DNA of 64,000 nt from RUG023 sp900315435 (GCA_902788205.1 CADAJJ010000010.1:28109-92108); one strand, 5' to 3'; numbered from the stretch's first letter, positions 54,522-62,800 are shown. Numbers and translations: made by a program. The notes: a model not told the origin generated them from the letters alone.

Positions 54522-54527
54522 GTGCCC

Positions 54528-55106
54528 ATGTACGCGATCATCCTTGCCGCCGGACTCGCTTCCCGCGCCGGCGGAGAAAAACTTTTCTGGAAGACAGAAG
54601 GCAAGCCATTGGTGGTCCATGCTGTAGAGGCATCCCTTGGGGCGGGACTGGAAACCATCGTCGTCACCGGCTTCCAAGGCATGCGGATCGAGTCCCTGCT
54701 TGCCTCATATCCTGAAATCACCATTGTCCGCAACGAACGCTACGAAAGCGGACAGATTTCCTCCATACAGGCGGGGGTGCAGGCACTTCCCCATCCGGAA
54801 GACTTCTTCATCGCACTGGCCGACATGCCGCTCATCAGAAGCAGGCACTACCGGGAGTTGGCAGGGGCATGGGACCGCAGGACCGATGGGATCCGTCCGA
54901 TGGTGGACGGGGTTGCCGGACACCCAGTGCTGGTGAAGGCAACCCTGATTCCCGCCATTCTGGCCGCCGGCGCAGGAATGCGGATGAAAGACGTGCTTGC
55001 ATCCTCTACCATCGCATGCAAGAACAGTCACGACCGCAGCTACGTCACCGACGTCGACACGCTCTCATCCTACCAGGCATTGCTCAGCCAGGAAAAGCTG
55101 GACTGA
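54528..55106 (+). CDS. MobA/MocA-like nucleotidyltransferase
   Basis: 192 aa. NTP-transferase fold: N-terminal AIILAAGLASRAGGEKLFW (nucleotide-binding loop with the conserved Lys), SGQISSIQAGVQAL, metal-site ALADMPL, and GHPVLVKATLI near the end. This layout is closest to MocA (CTP:molybdopterin cytidylyltransferase) and related proteins in selenium/molybdenum hydroxylase clusters. No molybdenum gene is nearby, so the substrate is open. Start fixed by the -10 position. Confidence 0.8.
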   Translation: MYAIILAAGLASRAGGEKLFWKTEGKPLVVHAVEASLGAGLETIVVTGFQGMRIESLLASYPEITIVRNERYESGQISSIQAGVQALPHPEDFFIALADMPLIRSRHYRELAGAWDRRTDGIRPMVDGVAGHPVLVKATLIPAILAAGAGMRMKDVLASSTIACKNSHDRSYVTDVDTLSSYQALLSQEKLD

Positions 55107-55167
55107 CACAAACACGTGCCGGCACCAGCAGGTACTGATGTCGGCACGCATACGGTCTGAATCCGGT

Positions 55168-57750
55168 TCAGGAGATGGCCACCTCTCCGGTGGGGCCCAC
55201 ACTCAAATGGATTGTGGAGCCTTCCAGGAAGACACCCTCAAGCAACTTCTCCGCAAGCGGGTCCTCCACATAGTCCTGCACGGCACGGCGGATCGGGCGC
55301 GCGCCATAGGCAGGGCTGTAGCCCTTCTTGAAGACGAGGTCGACCACCTTGTCGTCCCAGACGAGATGCAGGTTCCTGCCCTCCAGACGTTGCTTCAGCT
55401 CCTCGAGCTGCAGCGTGACAATCGAGCGGAGCTGCTTGTCTCCAAGGCTCTTGAAGACCACGATCTCATCAATACGGTTGATGAATTCGGGCTTGAAGGC
55501 GGCTCTGACCGCCTCCATGACCCTCGCTTTGCCTTCGGCGAAGCTGGTCGCCCCGAGCAGGTCGGCCGATCCCAGGTTGCTGGTCATGATGATCACCGTA
55601 TTGGTGAAGTCCACCACTCTCCCCTGGCCATCGGTCAGACGCCCGTCGTCGAGCACCTGCAGAAGGATGTTGAAGACATCCGGGTGGGCCTTCTCGATCT
55701 CATCGAACAGGATCACCGAGTAAGGGCGACGGCGGACCACTTCGGTCAACTGCCCGCCTTGGTCATAACCGACATACCCCGGAGGCGCTCCGATCAAGCG
55801 GGATACCGAGTATTTCTCCATATACTCGCTCATATCGATACGGGTCAGCGCCTTCTCGTCGTCAAACAGGAAGCCGGCAAGCACCTTGGCAAGCAAAGTC
55901 TTTCCAACGCCGGTAGGACCGGCGAAAAGGAACGAACCGAGCGGACGATGGGCGTCGCCGATTCCGGCCTTGTTCCGTCTGATGGCGTTGGCGACCGCCT
56001 TGATCGCCTCCTCCTGTCCGACTACTTGTTTGGAAAGAATCGACTCAAGCTGCAGGTACTTCTGCTTCTCGCTGGAGCGCATCTTCGTCACAGGAACCCC
56101 GGTCCACGAGCTGACGATGCGTGCGATATCGTCCTCATCGACTTCTTCGCGAAGCAACTGCCGGCCATCCTTCTGCACGGAGTTCAGCTTGTCCTCAGCC
56201 TCTTTGATCTGCTGCATCAGTGCAGGAATCTCTCCATGCTGGATACGCGCCGCGCGCCCAAGGTCTCCCGAACGCTCGGCGTCCTTTTCCTGGACACGGA
56301 GCTGTTCCAGCTGTGTCTTCTTCTCCTTGATGCCGACAATGGCGTCACGCTCGTTCTGCCACTGCAACCGCATCGAACCCGCCTGGCTGTTCAGGTCGGC
56401 AAGCTCGCCTTTGATCTTCTCAAGCCGTTCCTTGCTGGAAGGATCGGTCTCGTTCTCCAACGACTTCTGCTCGATCTTCAGCTGCAGGATCTTCCGCTCA
56501 AGCCTATCCAGCTCAACGGGCTGGCTTTCGATTTCCATCTTCAGCTGGCTCGCCGCCTCATCAATCAGGTCGATTGCCTTGTCGGGCAGGAACCGGTTGG
56601 TGATGTACCGGTTGGAGAGGGTCGCTGCGGCCACCAGCGCGTCATCCTTGATGCGGACACCATGATGCACCTCGTACTTCTCTTTCAAGCCGCGCAGGAT
56701 GGCAATGGTGTCCTCCACGCTCGGCTCCTTGCAGTAGACAGGCTGGAAGCGGCGCTCCAGAGCCTTGTCGGTCTCAATGTACTTGCGGTACTCGTCGAGC
56801 GTCGTGGCGCCAATGGTATGCAGCTCGCCCCTGGCGAGAGCCGGCTTGATCAGCTGGCTGGCGTCGGTATGGCTGTTTCCTCCCTGTCCCGCGCCGATGA
56901 TGGTGTGCAGCTCATCGATGAAGAGGATGATCTTGCCCTCGGAACGAACAACCTCGTTGATGACCCCCTTCATACGCTGCTCGAACTGGCCGACGTAGGA
57001 AGCCCCCGCCACCAGCTGTCCGACATCCAGGCTGAGGATCCGTTTGCCCTTCAGGCTTTCCGGGACGTCCCCGTTGGCGATCCTCTGCGCCAAACCTTCG
57101 ACGATAGCGGTCTTGCCGACACCGGGCTCACCAATCAGCACAGGGTTGTTCTTCGTGCGGCGCGAAAGCACCTGCATCACCCTTCGGATTTCCTCGTCAC
57201 GGCCGATGACCGGATCGAGCTTGCCGCTCTTGGCGGCGGCAGTCATGTCGATGGTGTACTTCTCGAGGGTCTGATACTGCGCCTCAGGATCATCATTGGT
57301 GATGGTCTGGCCTCCTCGCAGTTCCTTCAGCGCGGCCTGGACCTCGGTCTTGGTCACGCCAAGCTTTTGCAACGCGTCGTTGCACCGTGTGTGCGTATCA
57401 TCCAAAACAGCCAGAAGGAAATGTTCGGCCGAAAGGTATTCGTCCTTCATCGAACCGGCGATGCGCTGGGCGCTCTCCAGTTCGTCGTTCAGGATTGTGG
57501 AGAAATTGACCTGGGCATGGTCGCCATAGGCCTTCGGGGCGCTATCGACCATCTGTTTGAAGGTCTGCTCGAACTGACCGCTGGACACACCGATCTTCTC
57601 GAGAAGCGGTGCGACCACTCCACTTTGCTGACGGACCATGGCAAGCAGCAAGTGCTCGGTGCCCACCTCGCTGTTGTGGTTGTCCTTGGCAAGCTGGACG
57701 GCCTCCTTCAGGGCCTCTTTCATCCGTAATGTCAGTTTATCAGTATCCAT
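55168..57750 (-). CDS. clpB: ATP-dependent disaggregase ClpB
   Basis: Hexameric AAA+ protein that pulls proteins out of aggregates together with DnaK/DnaJ/GrpE. 860 aa from ATG 57748-57750. N domain 1-145 (TEHLLLAMV), first AAA domain with GEPGVGKTAIVEG, middle coiled-coil domain about 405-525, second AAA domain with GPTGVGKTLLAKVL and the sensor region NRIDEIVVF. No ClpP loop is visible, as expected for ClpB. Promoter shares the motif found before grpE and dnaK. Follows a TetR gene by 63 nt. Confidence 0.97.
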   Translation of the reverse strand: MDTDKLTLRMKEALKEAVQLAKDNHNSEVGTEHLLLAMVRQQSGVVAPLLEKIGVSSGQFEQTFKQMVDSAPKAYGDHAQVNFSTILNDELESAQRIAGSMKDEYLSAEHFLLAVLDDTHTRCNDALQKLGVTKTEVQAALKELRGGQTITNDDPEAQYQTLEKYTIDMTAAAKSGKLDPVIGRDEEIRRVMQVLSRRTKNNPVLIGEPGVGKTAIVEGLAQRIANGDVPESLKGKRILSLDVGQLVAGASYVGQFEQRMKGVINEVVRSEGKIILFIDELHTIIGAGQGGNSHTDASQLIKPALARGELHTIGATTLDEYRKYIETDKALERRFQPVYCKEPSVEDTIAILRGLKEKYEVHHGVRIKDDALVAAATLSNRYITNRFLPDKAIDLIDEAASQLKMEIESQPVELDRLERKILQLKIEQKSLENETDPSSKERLEKIKGELADLNSQAGSMRLQWQNERDAIVGIKEKKTQLEQLRVQEKDAERSGDLGRAARIQHGEIPALMQQIKEAEDKLNSVQKDGRQLLREEVDEDDIARIVSSWTGVPVTKMRSSEKQKYLQLESILSKQVVGQEEAIKAVANAIRRNKAGIGDAHRPLGSFLFAGPTGVGKTLLAKVLAGFLFDDEKALTRIDMSEYMEKYSVSRLIGAPPGYVGYDQGGQLTEVVRRRPYSVILFDEIEKAHPDVFNILLQVLDDGRLTDGQGRVVDFTNTVIIMTSNLGSADLLGATSFAEGKARVMEAVRAAFKPEFINRIDEIVVFKSLGDKQLRSIVTLQLEELKQRLEGRNLHLVWDDKVVDLVFKKGYSPAYGARPIRRAVQDYVEDPLAEKLLEGVFLEGSTIHLSVGPTGEVAIS

Positions 57751-57787
57751 ATTCCGTTCTCCCTCCGGAATCATCTCGTACGGAGGA

Positions 57788-57816
57788 AATATACTCACGC
57801 TGACGGGAATCGGCTA
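57788..57816 (-). promoter_or_regulatory. clpB promoter with shared heat-shock motif
   Basis: TAGCCG (57811-57816), 17 nt, TATATT (57788-57793) on the minus strand, within GTGAGTATATTTCCTCCGT. The -35 overlaps the TetR stop codon, as the dnaK -35 overlaps the grpE stop. Confidence 0.65.
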
Positions 57817-58407
57817 CTTTTTGAAGGAGATGAGGAAGGTCCGGATAATGTCCTTGTCCTGCGTGGTATCGTATTTCTTGAAGAAGGCAATCCGCAGGCA
57901 TGCCCCCTCCAGCAGCACCATCAGCTGCTCGGCGACCTTGTCGACATCGCAGCTCTTCACCACCCCGTTTGCCATCCCGGAGCGGATCAGCCGCTTGAAG
58001 AGGATGGAGAGCTTTGCGGTGCGGTGCATGATCATTCCCTCGAAATCCCGGCCCTCGTGCTTGACCTGGATCATCACTCCGACCAAGTTGCTGATTTCGA
58101 TGTTGTTGGCATCGGCAGTGTCGATGATGTCCTCGCAGATCCGGATCAGCTTGTCGACCTCCCCGCTAGGGTCACGCCAGACGTAGGACACATATTTGGA
58201 GAACATGCGGCCCGTGACCAGCTTCACCGCATAGTGGTAGATTTCCTCCTTGTCGGTGAAATACTGGTAAATGGTCGGCCGGGACAGGCTGCACTCGGCC
58301 GCGATCAGGCTCAGGTTCGAATTCCGGTACCCCTCACGGGCAAATACCTTCAGCGCGGCCTGCAGGATTTCCTGCTTGCGCGCTTCATGGTCTATTTTCT
58401 TTGGCAT
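57814..58407 (-). CDS. TetR/AcrR-family transcriptional regulator
   Basis: 197 aa. N-terminal helix-turn-helix: ILQAALKVFAREGYRNSNLS then LSRPTIYQYFTDKEEIY (about 13-60); C-terminal ligand domain about 75-197 without recognised specificity. Short AAGG before the ATG. A CAACA-N3-TGTTG palindrome lies between its -10 and start, probably its own operator. Directly upstream of clpB, but clpB has its own promoter, so the target is unclear. Confidence 0.9.
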   Translation of the reverse strand: MPKKIDHEARKQEILQAALKVFAREGYRNSNLSLIAAECSLSRPTIYQYFTDKEEIYHYAVKLVTGRMFSKYVSYVWRDPSGEVDKLIRICEDIIDTADANNIEISNLVGVMIQVKHEGRDFEGMIMHRTAKLSILFKRLIRSGMANGVVKSCDVDKVAEQLMVLLEGACLRIAFFKKYDTTQDKDIIRTFLISFKK

Positions 58408-58409
58408 GG

Positions 58410-58433
58410 CAACACCTTGTTGTTGACACTATA
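58410..58433 (-). promoter_or_regulatory. TetR promoter and candidate operator
   Basis: Extended -10 TGGTATAGT (TATAGT 58428-58433, minus strand) and the palindrome CAACA-CCT-TGTTG at 58410-58422 covering the expected start and leader. A weak -35. Confidence 0.5.
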
Positions 58434-58467
58434 CCATGCTTTCGTCAGCCACACCACCCGGATTGGT

Positions 58468-59490
58468 TCATTTTTTCCCAAGCGTGTCGCTCAGGGTGGC
58501 CACTTCCACAGCCTTGATGGTGTGCAGGCGGTTTTCCGCCTCGTCGAAGACGACGGAGTGGGAAGAGCGGAAGACCTCGTCGGTCACTTCGAGCTCCTTC
58601 AGGCCGTACTGTTCATGGATCTGCCTGCCAATCTGGGTTCCGAGGTCATGGAACGAGGGCAGGCAGTGCTCGAAAAGCACCTTCTCGTTTCCGCTGGCTT
58701 TCAGCAGGTCCATCGTCACCTGATAGGGACGCAGCAGCTTGATGCGCTCGGCGGTTTTCGCCTCCTCTCCCATCGAGACCCAGACATCGGTGTAGACCAC
58801 GTCGGCGCCCTTCACCGCCTCGTTCGGGTCGGTGGTCACCTGGATGACGCTGCCGCTCTTTCCGGCCTCTGCCTCCGCCCAGGCGAGCAGGCCGGAGTCC
58901 GGCCAGAGTTCCTTCGGAGTGGCGATGCTGAAGTCCATGCCGACCTTCACCGCCCCCATCAACAAGGCGTTGGACACGTTGTTCCGGCCATCGCCGACAT
59001 AGGCGAATTTCATCTGGTCGACCGATTTGCCGGTATGCTCCACCGCGGTCAGGAAATCTGCCAACGTCTGGGTCGGGTGGTCGTCGTCGGTCAGTCCGTT
59101 CCAGACGGGCACACCCCCATAGCGGACCAAGTCCTTCACCAAGTCCATCGAATACCCCCGGTACTCGATCGCGTCATACATCCGGCCAAGGACCTTTGCC
59201 GTATCCTCGATTGACTCCTTCTTCCCCATCTGGCTTCCGGTCAGGTAGGTCACATGGGCGCCTTCGTCACTGGCGCCAAGCTCGAAAGCGCAGCGCGTTC
59301 TGGTGCTGGTCTTGTCGAAAATCAGCACGACGTTCTTCCCCTCCAGCAGTTTGCCGTCCACGTAGGCAGGATGGGGTTTGCCCTTCTTCTTCGCCTTCAA
59401 GGCCGCGGCCAGGTCAAGAAGATAGAGGATTTCCTCTTTCGAATAATCCTTCAATGTCAGGAAACTTCTTCCTTTCAGATTGCACTGCAT
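58468..59490 (-). CDS. argF: Ornithine carbamoyltransferase
   Basis: Converts ornithine and carbamoyl phosphate to citrulline (arginine synthesis), or works in reverse in arginine catabolism (ArcB). 340 aa. Carbamoyl-phosphate site KTSTRTRCAFE near 60, DDDHPTQTLADF near 140, ornithine-site VWVSMGEE, and FEHCLPSFHD with the catalytic Cys near 275. GGAGG 6 nt before the ATG. No arginine gene is adjacent, so direction cannot be decided; the promoter holds a possible ARG box. Confidence 0.94.
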   Translation of the reverse strand: MQCNLKGRSFLTLKDYSKEEILYLLDLAAALKAKKKGKPHPAYVDGKLLEGKNVVLIFDKTSTRTRCAFELGASDEGAHVTYLTGSQMGKKESIEDTAKVLGRMYDAIEYRGYSMDLVKDLVRYGGVPVWNGLTDDDHPTQTLADFLTAVEHTGKSVDQMKFAYVGDGRNNVSNALLMGAVKVGMDFSIATPKELWPDSGLLAWAEAEAGKSGSVIQVTTDPNEAVKGADVVYTDVWVSMGEEAKTAERIKLLRPYQVTMDLLKASGNEKVLFEHCLPSFHDLGTQIGRQIHEQYGLKELEVTDEVFRSSHSVVFDEAENRLHTIKAVEVATLSDTLGKK

Positions 59491-59513
59491 ACGTATCCTC
59501 CGCCATGAGGGGA

Positions 59514-59542
59514 ATTATCACATAAATATGCAATATTGTCCA
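59514..59542 (-). promoter_or_regulatory. argF promoter with possible ARG box
   Basis: TGGACA (59537-59542), 17 nt, GATAAT (59514-59519, also TGT-extended) on the minus strand. The spacer contains TTGCATATTTATGTGA (59518-59533), an imperfect palindrome of the size and AT-rich centre of ArgR boxes. Specific identity is a guess. Confidence 0.65.
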
Positions 59543-59556
59543 GAAGTTGTGCAAAT

Positions 59557-60780
59557 TTATACAAAATCCTGCAACATGACGGCCGCTTTGTCGCCTTCCA
59601 TCATCTCCACCGAACTGAGCTTCCGGTCCATCATCCTCGTCCGCTTGGATACCTCGTCGAAGGACCTGGCAACCAGGCCGATCCGTTTCTGTGCGGTATC
59701 CAGCTCCTCGCCGAATCGTCCAAATTCCGTGCGGACCGCCGAAAGGACCTTCCAGACCTCCTCGCTGCGCTTCTGGATCGCCAAGGTCCGGAAACCCATC
59801 TGCAGGCTGTTGAGAATCGCCGCCAAGGTCGTCGGTCCGCTGACCACCACCTTGTACGTACGTTGCAGGTCGTCGACGATGCCAGGAATCCGGATCACCT
59901 CGGCATACAATCCTTCGCTGGGCAGGAACATGATTCCGAAGGCGGTGGTATGCGGCGGATCGAGGTATTTGACGGAGATATCCTTCGCCTCCCCCTTCAC
60001 CCGCACCTCCAGCGCGCGGCGGGCCAACTGCAAGGCCTCACGGTCACCCGCCTCTTGGGCGTTGAGGATCCGCTCGAAGTCTTCTTTGGGGAATTTGCAG
60101 TCAATCGGAAGGTAGACGACATCGCTGCCAGTACCAGGAAGGCGGACGGCAAACTCGACCCGCTGCCCGCTTTGAGGCTTGCACTCGACATTTTCCTCGT
60201 ACTGGCTTGGCGCAAGGATGTCGTCCAGGATATTTTTCGCCTGGACTTCCCCCATGGTACCGCGGGTCTTGATGTTCCCCATCAGCCTTTTCAGGTCATC
60301 GACTCCGCTGGTCAGCTCCTTGACCTGTCCAAGACCCTCATAGACCTTGTTCAGCTGGGCACTGACGGCAGAGAACGAGGTGCTCAAGGAACTCTTCAGG
60401 CGCATGTCGACGCTCTGCTGCAGGCTGAAGAACCGTTTCTCGTTGTCGCTCCGGATGTGTTCCAAGCTGGAGGCAACCTGCTTTTCCAGCTGTCCCACCG
60501 ACTGCCGGTACTGCTCCATCATTCCCAACAGTTCCTTCCGGCTCTGCCCCGAGGAAAGGTCCAGCCGGGATTTCAGGTCCCGCAGGCTGAGCTCCTCGCT
60601 CTGACGGTATTGCTCCAGCATTTCCAGCAACTCTTTCCGGGTCCGGGAACTCTCCCGGGAGACCGCCTCGATCTGAGCGGCGAGGACGGCGCCATCCCGC
60701 CCACTTCCCGCTTTCCGCATGAGAACCACCAGCAACAGGACAACGGTAAACGCCAGCAAGGCGACAATCAGATATTCCAT
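59557..60780 (-). CDS. rmuC: RmuC-family DNA recombination protein
   Basis: RmuC limits recombination at inverted repeats in E. coli; nuclease-like core. 407 aa from ATG 60778-60780. N-terminal membrane helix (2-22), coiled coil about 30-175 with repeated ELLxMxEQYRQS, then the RmuC domain: KNILDDILAPSQYEENV, VEFAVRLPG, LPIDCKFP and VSGPTTLAAILNSLQMGF. The open frame extends 54 codons further but without family similarity or ribosome site. Ends 66 nt before argF. Confidence 0.92.
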   Translation of the reverse strand: MEYLIVALLAFTVVLLLVVLMRKAGSGRDGAVLAAQIEAVSRESSRTRKELLEMLEQYRQSEELSLRDLKSRLDLSSGQSRKELLGMMEQYRQSVGQLEKQVASSLEHIRSDNEKRFFSLQQSVDMRLKSSLSTSFSAVSAQLNKVYEGLGQVKELTSGVDDLKRLMGNIKTRGTMGEVQAKNILDDILAPSQYEENVECKPQSGQRVEFAVRLPGTGSDVVYLPIDCKFPKEDFERILNAQEAGDREALQLARRALEVRVKGEAKDISVKYLDPPHTTAFGIMFLPSEGLYAEVIRIPGIVDDLQRTYKVVVSGPTTLAAILNSLQMGFRTLAIQKRSEEVWKVLSAVRTEFGRFGEELDTAQKRIGLVARSFDEVSKRTRMMDRKLSSVEMMEGDKAAVMLQDFV

Positions 60781-60833
60781 ACTTCTATAAACACGAAACA
60801 AACGTACAGGTAACAAAGGGAAAGCAGGCAAAA

Positions 60834-60860
60834 GAAAGGAGGCCCCTGACGGGAGCCTCC
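60834..60860 (-). terminator. Terminator of metQ
   Basis: 9-bp stem (60838-60846 with 60852-60860, one G-T pair), 5-nt loop, then TTTCTTTTG on the minus strand, 26 nt after the metQ stop. Confidence 0.85.
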
Positions 60861-60886
60861 GTGGAGGAAACCAAGGAAAAGCGCGG

Positions 60887-61711
60887 TTACTTGACCAGGA
60901 CGACCTCACCGTTGGGATAGTGCTGTGCGACGTAGTCGGCAACCTTCTGGCTCTTCAGGGCGGCGACCAGCGCCTTGATGGCGGAATCGTTCTCATGGCC
61001 AGCCTTGACGGCGATCACATTGACATACGGAGAGGAGGAATCCTCGACGAACAAGCCATCACGGGTGGCGACCAGGCCGGCGGGGATGGCGTAGTTGCCG
61101 TTGATGACGGCAGCATCGACGTCATCAAGGACTCTCGGCAGAGAGGCGGCCTCGACTTCCTGGAACTTCAGGTTCTTCGGATTCTCCTTCACATCGACGG
61201 GCGTGGCTTCCAGTCCGGCATTGTCGTTCAGCTTCAGCAAGCCGGCAGCCTGCAGGAGCAGGAGGCCACGGCCTTCGTTGGTCGGATCGTTGGGGATCGC
61301 GACGGTAGCTCCACTGGGGATATCGGCCAGACTCTTGTACTTCTTGGAGTAGAGGGCGAACGGCTCGACATGGATTCCGCCAGCGTTGACCAGATGATAG
61401 CCTCTCTCCTTGTTGAAGGAATCAAGGTAGGGGATGTGCTGGAAGTAGTTGGCGTCAAGCTCGCCGTTCTCCAGGGCTTCGTTCGGAGTGACATAGTCGG
61501 TGAATTCGACAACCTGCAGGTTGATGTCCTGCTTGGCGAGGTCGTCGACGACCAAGTTCAGCAGGGCGGCATGCGGCTCAGGGGTGGCGCCGACCTTCAG
61601 CGTGACCGGTCCTTGTGCCTGCGTGGCGCTCTTCTCTTCCTTCGAACCGTTGGCAAAAACGGTGGAAACCGACAACAAGACAGCAAAAGCAGCAATCAAA
61701 GTCTTTTTCAT
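60887..61711 (-). CDS. metQ: Methionine ABC transporter, substrate-binding protein MetQ
   Basis: Periplasmic methionine-binding protein (NlpA family). 274 aa from ATG 61709-61711, with GAGGAG 10 nt upstream. Signal peptide 1-20 ends VFA before NGSKEE; there is no lipobox Cys, although most MetQ are lipoproteins. Family motifs: KVGATPEPHAALL, VEFTDYVTPNEAL, GELDANYFQHIPYL, IPNDPTNEGRGLLLL, and VINGNYAIPAGL. Transcribed apart from metNI, behind a terminator and its own promoter, with a 300-nt leader holding a methionine-rich ORF. Confidence 0.93.
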   Translation of the reverse strand: MKKTLIAAFAVLLSVSTVFANGSKEEKSATQAQGPVTLKVGATPEPHAALLNLVVDDLAKQDINLQVVEFTDYVTPNEALENGELDANYFQHIPYLDSFNKERGYHLVNAGGIHVEPFALYSKKYKSLADIPSGATVAIPNDPTNEGRGLLLLQAAGLLKLNDNAGLEATPVDVKENPKNLKFQEVEAASLPRVLDDVDAAVINGNYAIPAGLVATRDGLFVEDSSSPYVNVIAVKAGHENDSAIKALVAALKSQKVADYVAQHYPNGEVVLVK

Positions 61712-61767
61712 AATCAAATTTCTCCTCACCAGATAGGTGGATGGTAAGCATGTACTGTATGGAACAA

Positions 61768-61793
61768 AACGAATATGGCATACGCCCTTCGTT
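61768..61793 (-). promoter_or_regulatory. Terminator-like hairpin in the metQ leader
   Basis: Minus strand: AACGAA pairs with TTCGTT (6 bp) and inside it GGC with GCC (3 bp, GTAT loop, small internal loop), followed by TTGTTCC. Weak for an intrinsic terminator, but positioned between the upstream ORF and metQ as an attenuator would be. Confidence 0.4.
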
Positions 61794-61834
61794 ACAAGAA
61801 ACCCAAATTGACCGTTGAATGAATATGAATGATG

Positions 61835-61906
61835 TTATGCCCGCCAGGGCATCATGAGAGACATCATGCACATGCTGTCGATAGCGAAGAATTTGTCGTC
61901 CATCAT
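61835..61906 (-). CDS. Methionine-rich leader peptide upstream of metQ
   Basis: 23-codon frame on the minus strand, ATG 61904-61906 to TAA 61835-61837, with AAGGAG 4 nt before the first and 7 nt before the second ATG. Met occupies residues 1, 2, 12, 14, 15, 18 and 19, and the end reads MMPWRA. It lies in the leader of the methionine-binding protein gene, 123 nt before its start. The codons for residues 19-20 form the left arm and those for 22-23 the right arm of an ATGCCC/GGGCAT hairpin. Best read as a ribosome-stalling sensor for methionine supply; expression is not shown. Confidence 0.6.
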   Translation of the reverse strand: MMDDKFFAIDSMCMMSLMMPWRA

Positions 61907-62015
61907 GTCTCTCCTTCTCGTTGTTGGCTCCATACGATAGCGGAACTTCTCCCCAAATGCAAGGGGGTATTTCCTCAATGCATTGCCAAAAATGTCTGTT
62001 TTCTACACGTAATTA

Positions 62016-62046
62016 ATTATATTACATATAATTAATAATTTGTAAA
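62016..62046 (-). promoter_or_regulatory. metQ promoter
   Basis: Perfect TATAAT (62016-62021) with TTACAA 18 nt (or TTTACA 19 nt) upstream at 62040-62046, minus strand, in a very AT-rich stretch. Expected start near 62009. Confidence 0.65.
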
Positions 62047-62079
62047 AAATTTCGATATATATGCATGTACTGTATTTTC

Positions 62080-62109
62080 AAAAAAAGGCCCTCTCCGCAA
62101 AGAGAGGGC
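62080..62109 (-). terminator. Terminator of metNI
   Basis: 8-bp stem (62088-62095 with 62102-62109), 6-nt loop, then C and TTTTTTT on the minus strand, 22 nt after the metI stop. Confidence 0.92.
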
Positions 62110-62131
62110 ATGCTCGAGGGAACACCACGGC

Positions 62132-62800
62132 TCAACGGCTCGCCAGCATTCTGGCGCTCAGCTTGTTGCCTGCCAGCTGGATCGCCTGGACCAACACGAG
62201 GATCACGATGACGGCGACCGCCATGACCTCAGGCCTGAAGCGCTGGTACCCATAGCGGATGGCGAGGTCGCCAAGGCCGCCACCACCGATGGCGCCGGCC
62301 ATGGCCGAGTAGCCGATCAGGTTGATGATGGTCAAGGTCACGCCGTCGATCAGGCTCGGAAGAGCCTCGGGAACCAGCACCTTCACAATGATCTGCCGGT
62401 TGGTCGACCCCATCGCCCTTGCTGCCTGGATGACTCCAGGATCGACCTCTTTCAGCGCCGACTCGACGACACGAGCCACGAAGGGAGCGGCGGCAATCGA
62501 AAGCGGGACGATGGTCGCCTTGGTGCCGATAGCGGTATGGAGAATCAGGCGGGAAAGGGGAAAGAGCACGATCATCAGGATGATGAAAGGGAAGCTTCTC
62601 AGGACATTGACGATCTTGTCCATCACTTCGTTCAGCACGCGGTGCGGCGTGATGCCGCCCTGGTCCTCACGGCTGGTCGCCATCAGCAGGACACCCAACG
62701 GAAATCCCAGGATCAGGGAGAAAAGCGTGGAAAAGAAAACCATGACCAGCGTCTGGCCGGTAGCAGGCAGAATCAGGCGGGAAAAGGTAGTCCAGTTCAT
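62132..62800 (-). CDS. metI: Methionine ABC transporter permease MetI
   Basis: Membrane part of the MetNIQ importer. 222 aa, usual size, five hydrophobic segments. The coupling (EAA) loop reads AARAMGSTNRQIIVKVLVPE, and GGGGLGDLAIRYGYQRF follows near the C-terminus, both typical. ATG overlaps the metN stop by 4 nt. Confidence 0.95.
   Translation of the reverse strand: MNWTTFSRLILPATGQTLVMVFFSTLFSLILGFPLGVLLMATSREDQGGITPHRVLNEVMDKIVNVLRSFPFIILMIVLFPLSRLILHTAIGTKATIVPLSIAAAPFVARVVESALKEVDPGVIQAARAMGSTNRQIIVKVLVPEALPSLIDGVTLTIINLIGYSAMAGAIGGGGLGDLAIRYGYQRFRPEVMAVAVIVILVLVQAIQLAGNKLSARMLASR

Larger units (their letters stand above)
61748..62075. repeat. 13-bp direct repeat flanking the metQ leader
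   Basis: GCATGTACTGTAT occurs at 61748-61760 and again at 62063-62075, one copy just before the metQ ribosome site and one just outside the promoter. Nothing else of that length repeats nearby that I noticed. Confidence 0.75.

Noticed and set aside
55115..55155. CGTGCCG/CGGCACG inverted repeat after the MocA-like gene
   Set aside because: 7-bp stem with a 20-nt loop and no T-run; not called as a terminator.
54997..57729. 910-codon plus-strand frame
   Set aside because: Antisense of clpB; composition is that of a reversed coding strand.
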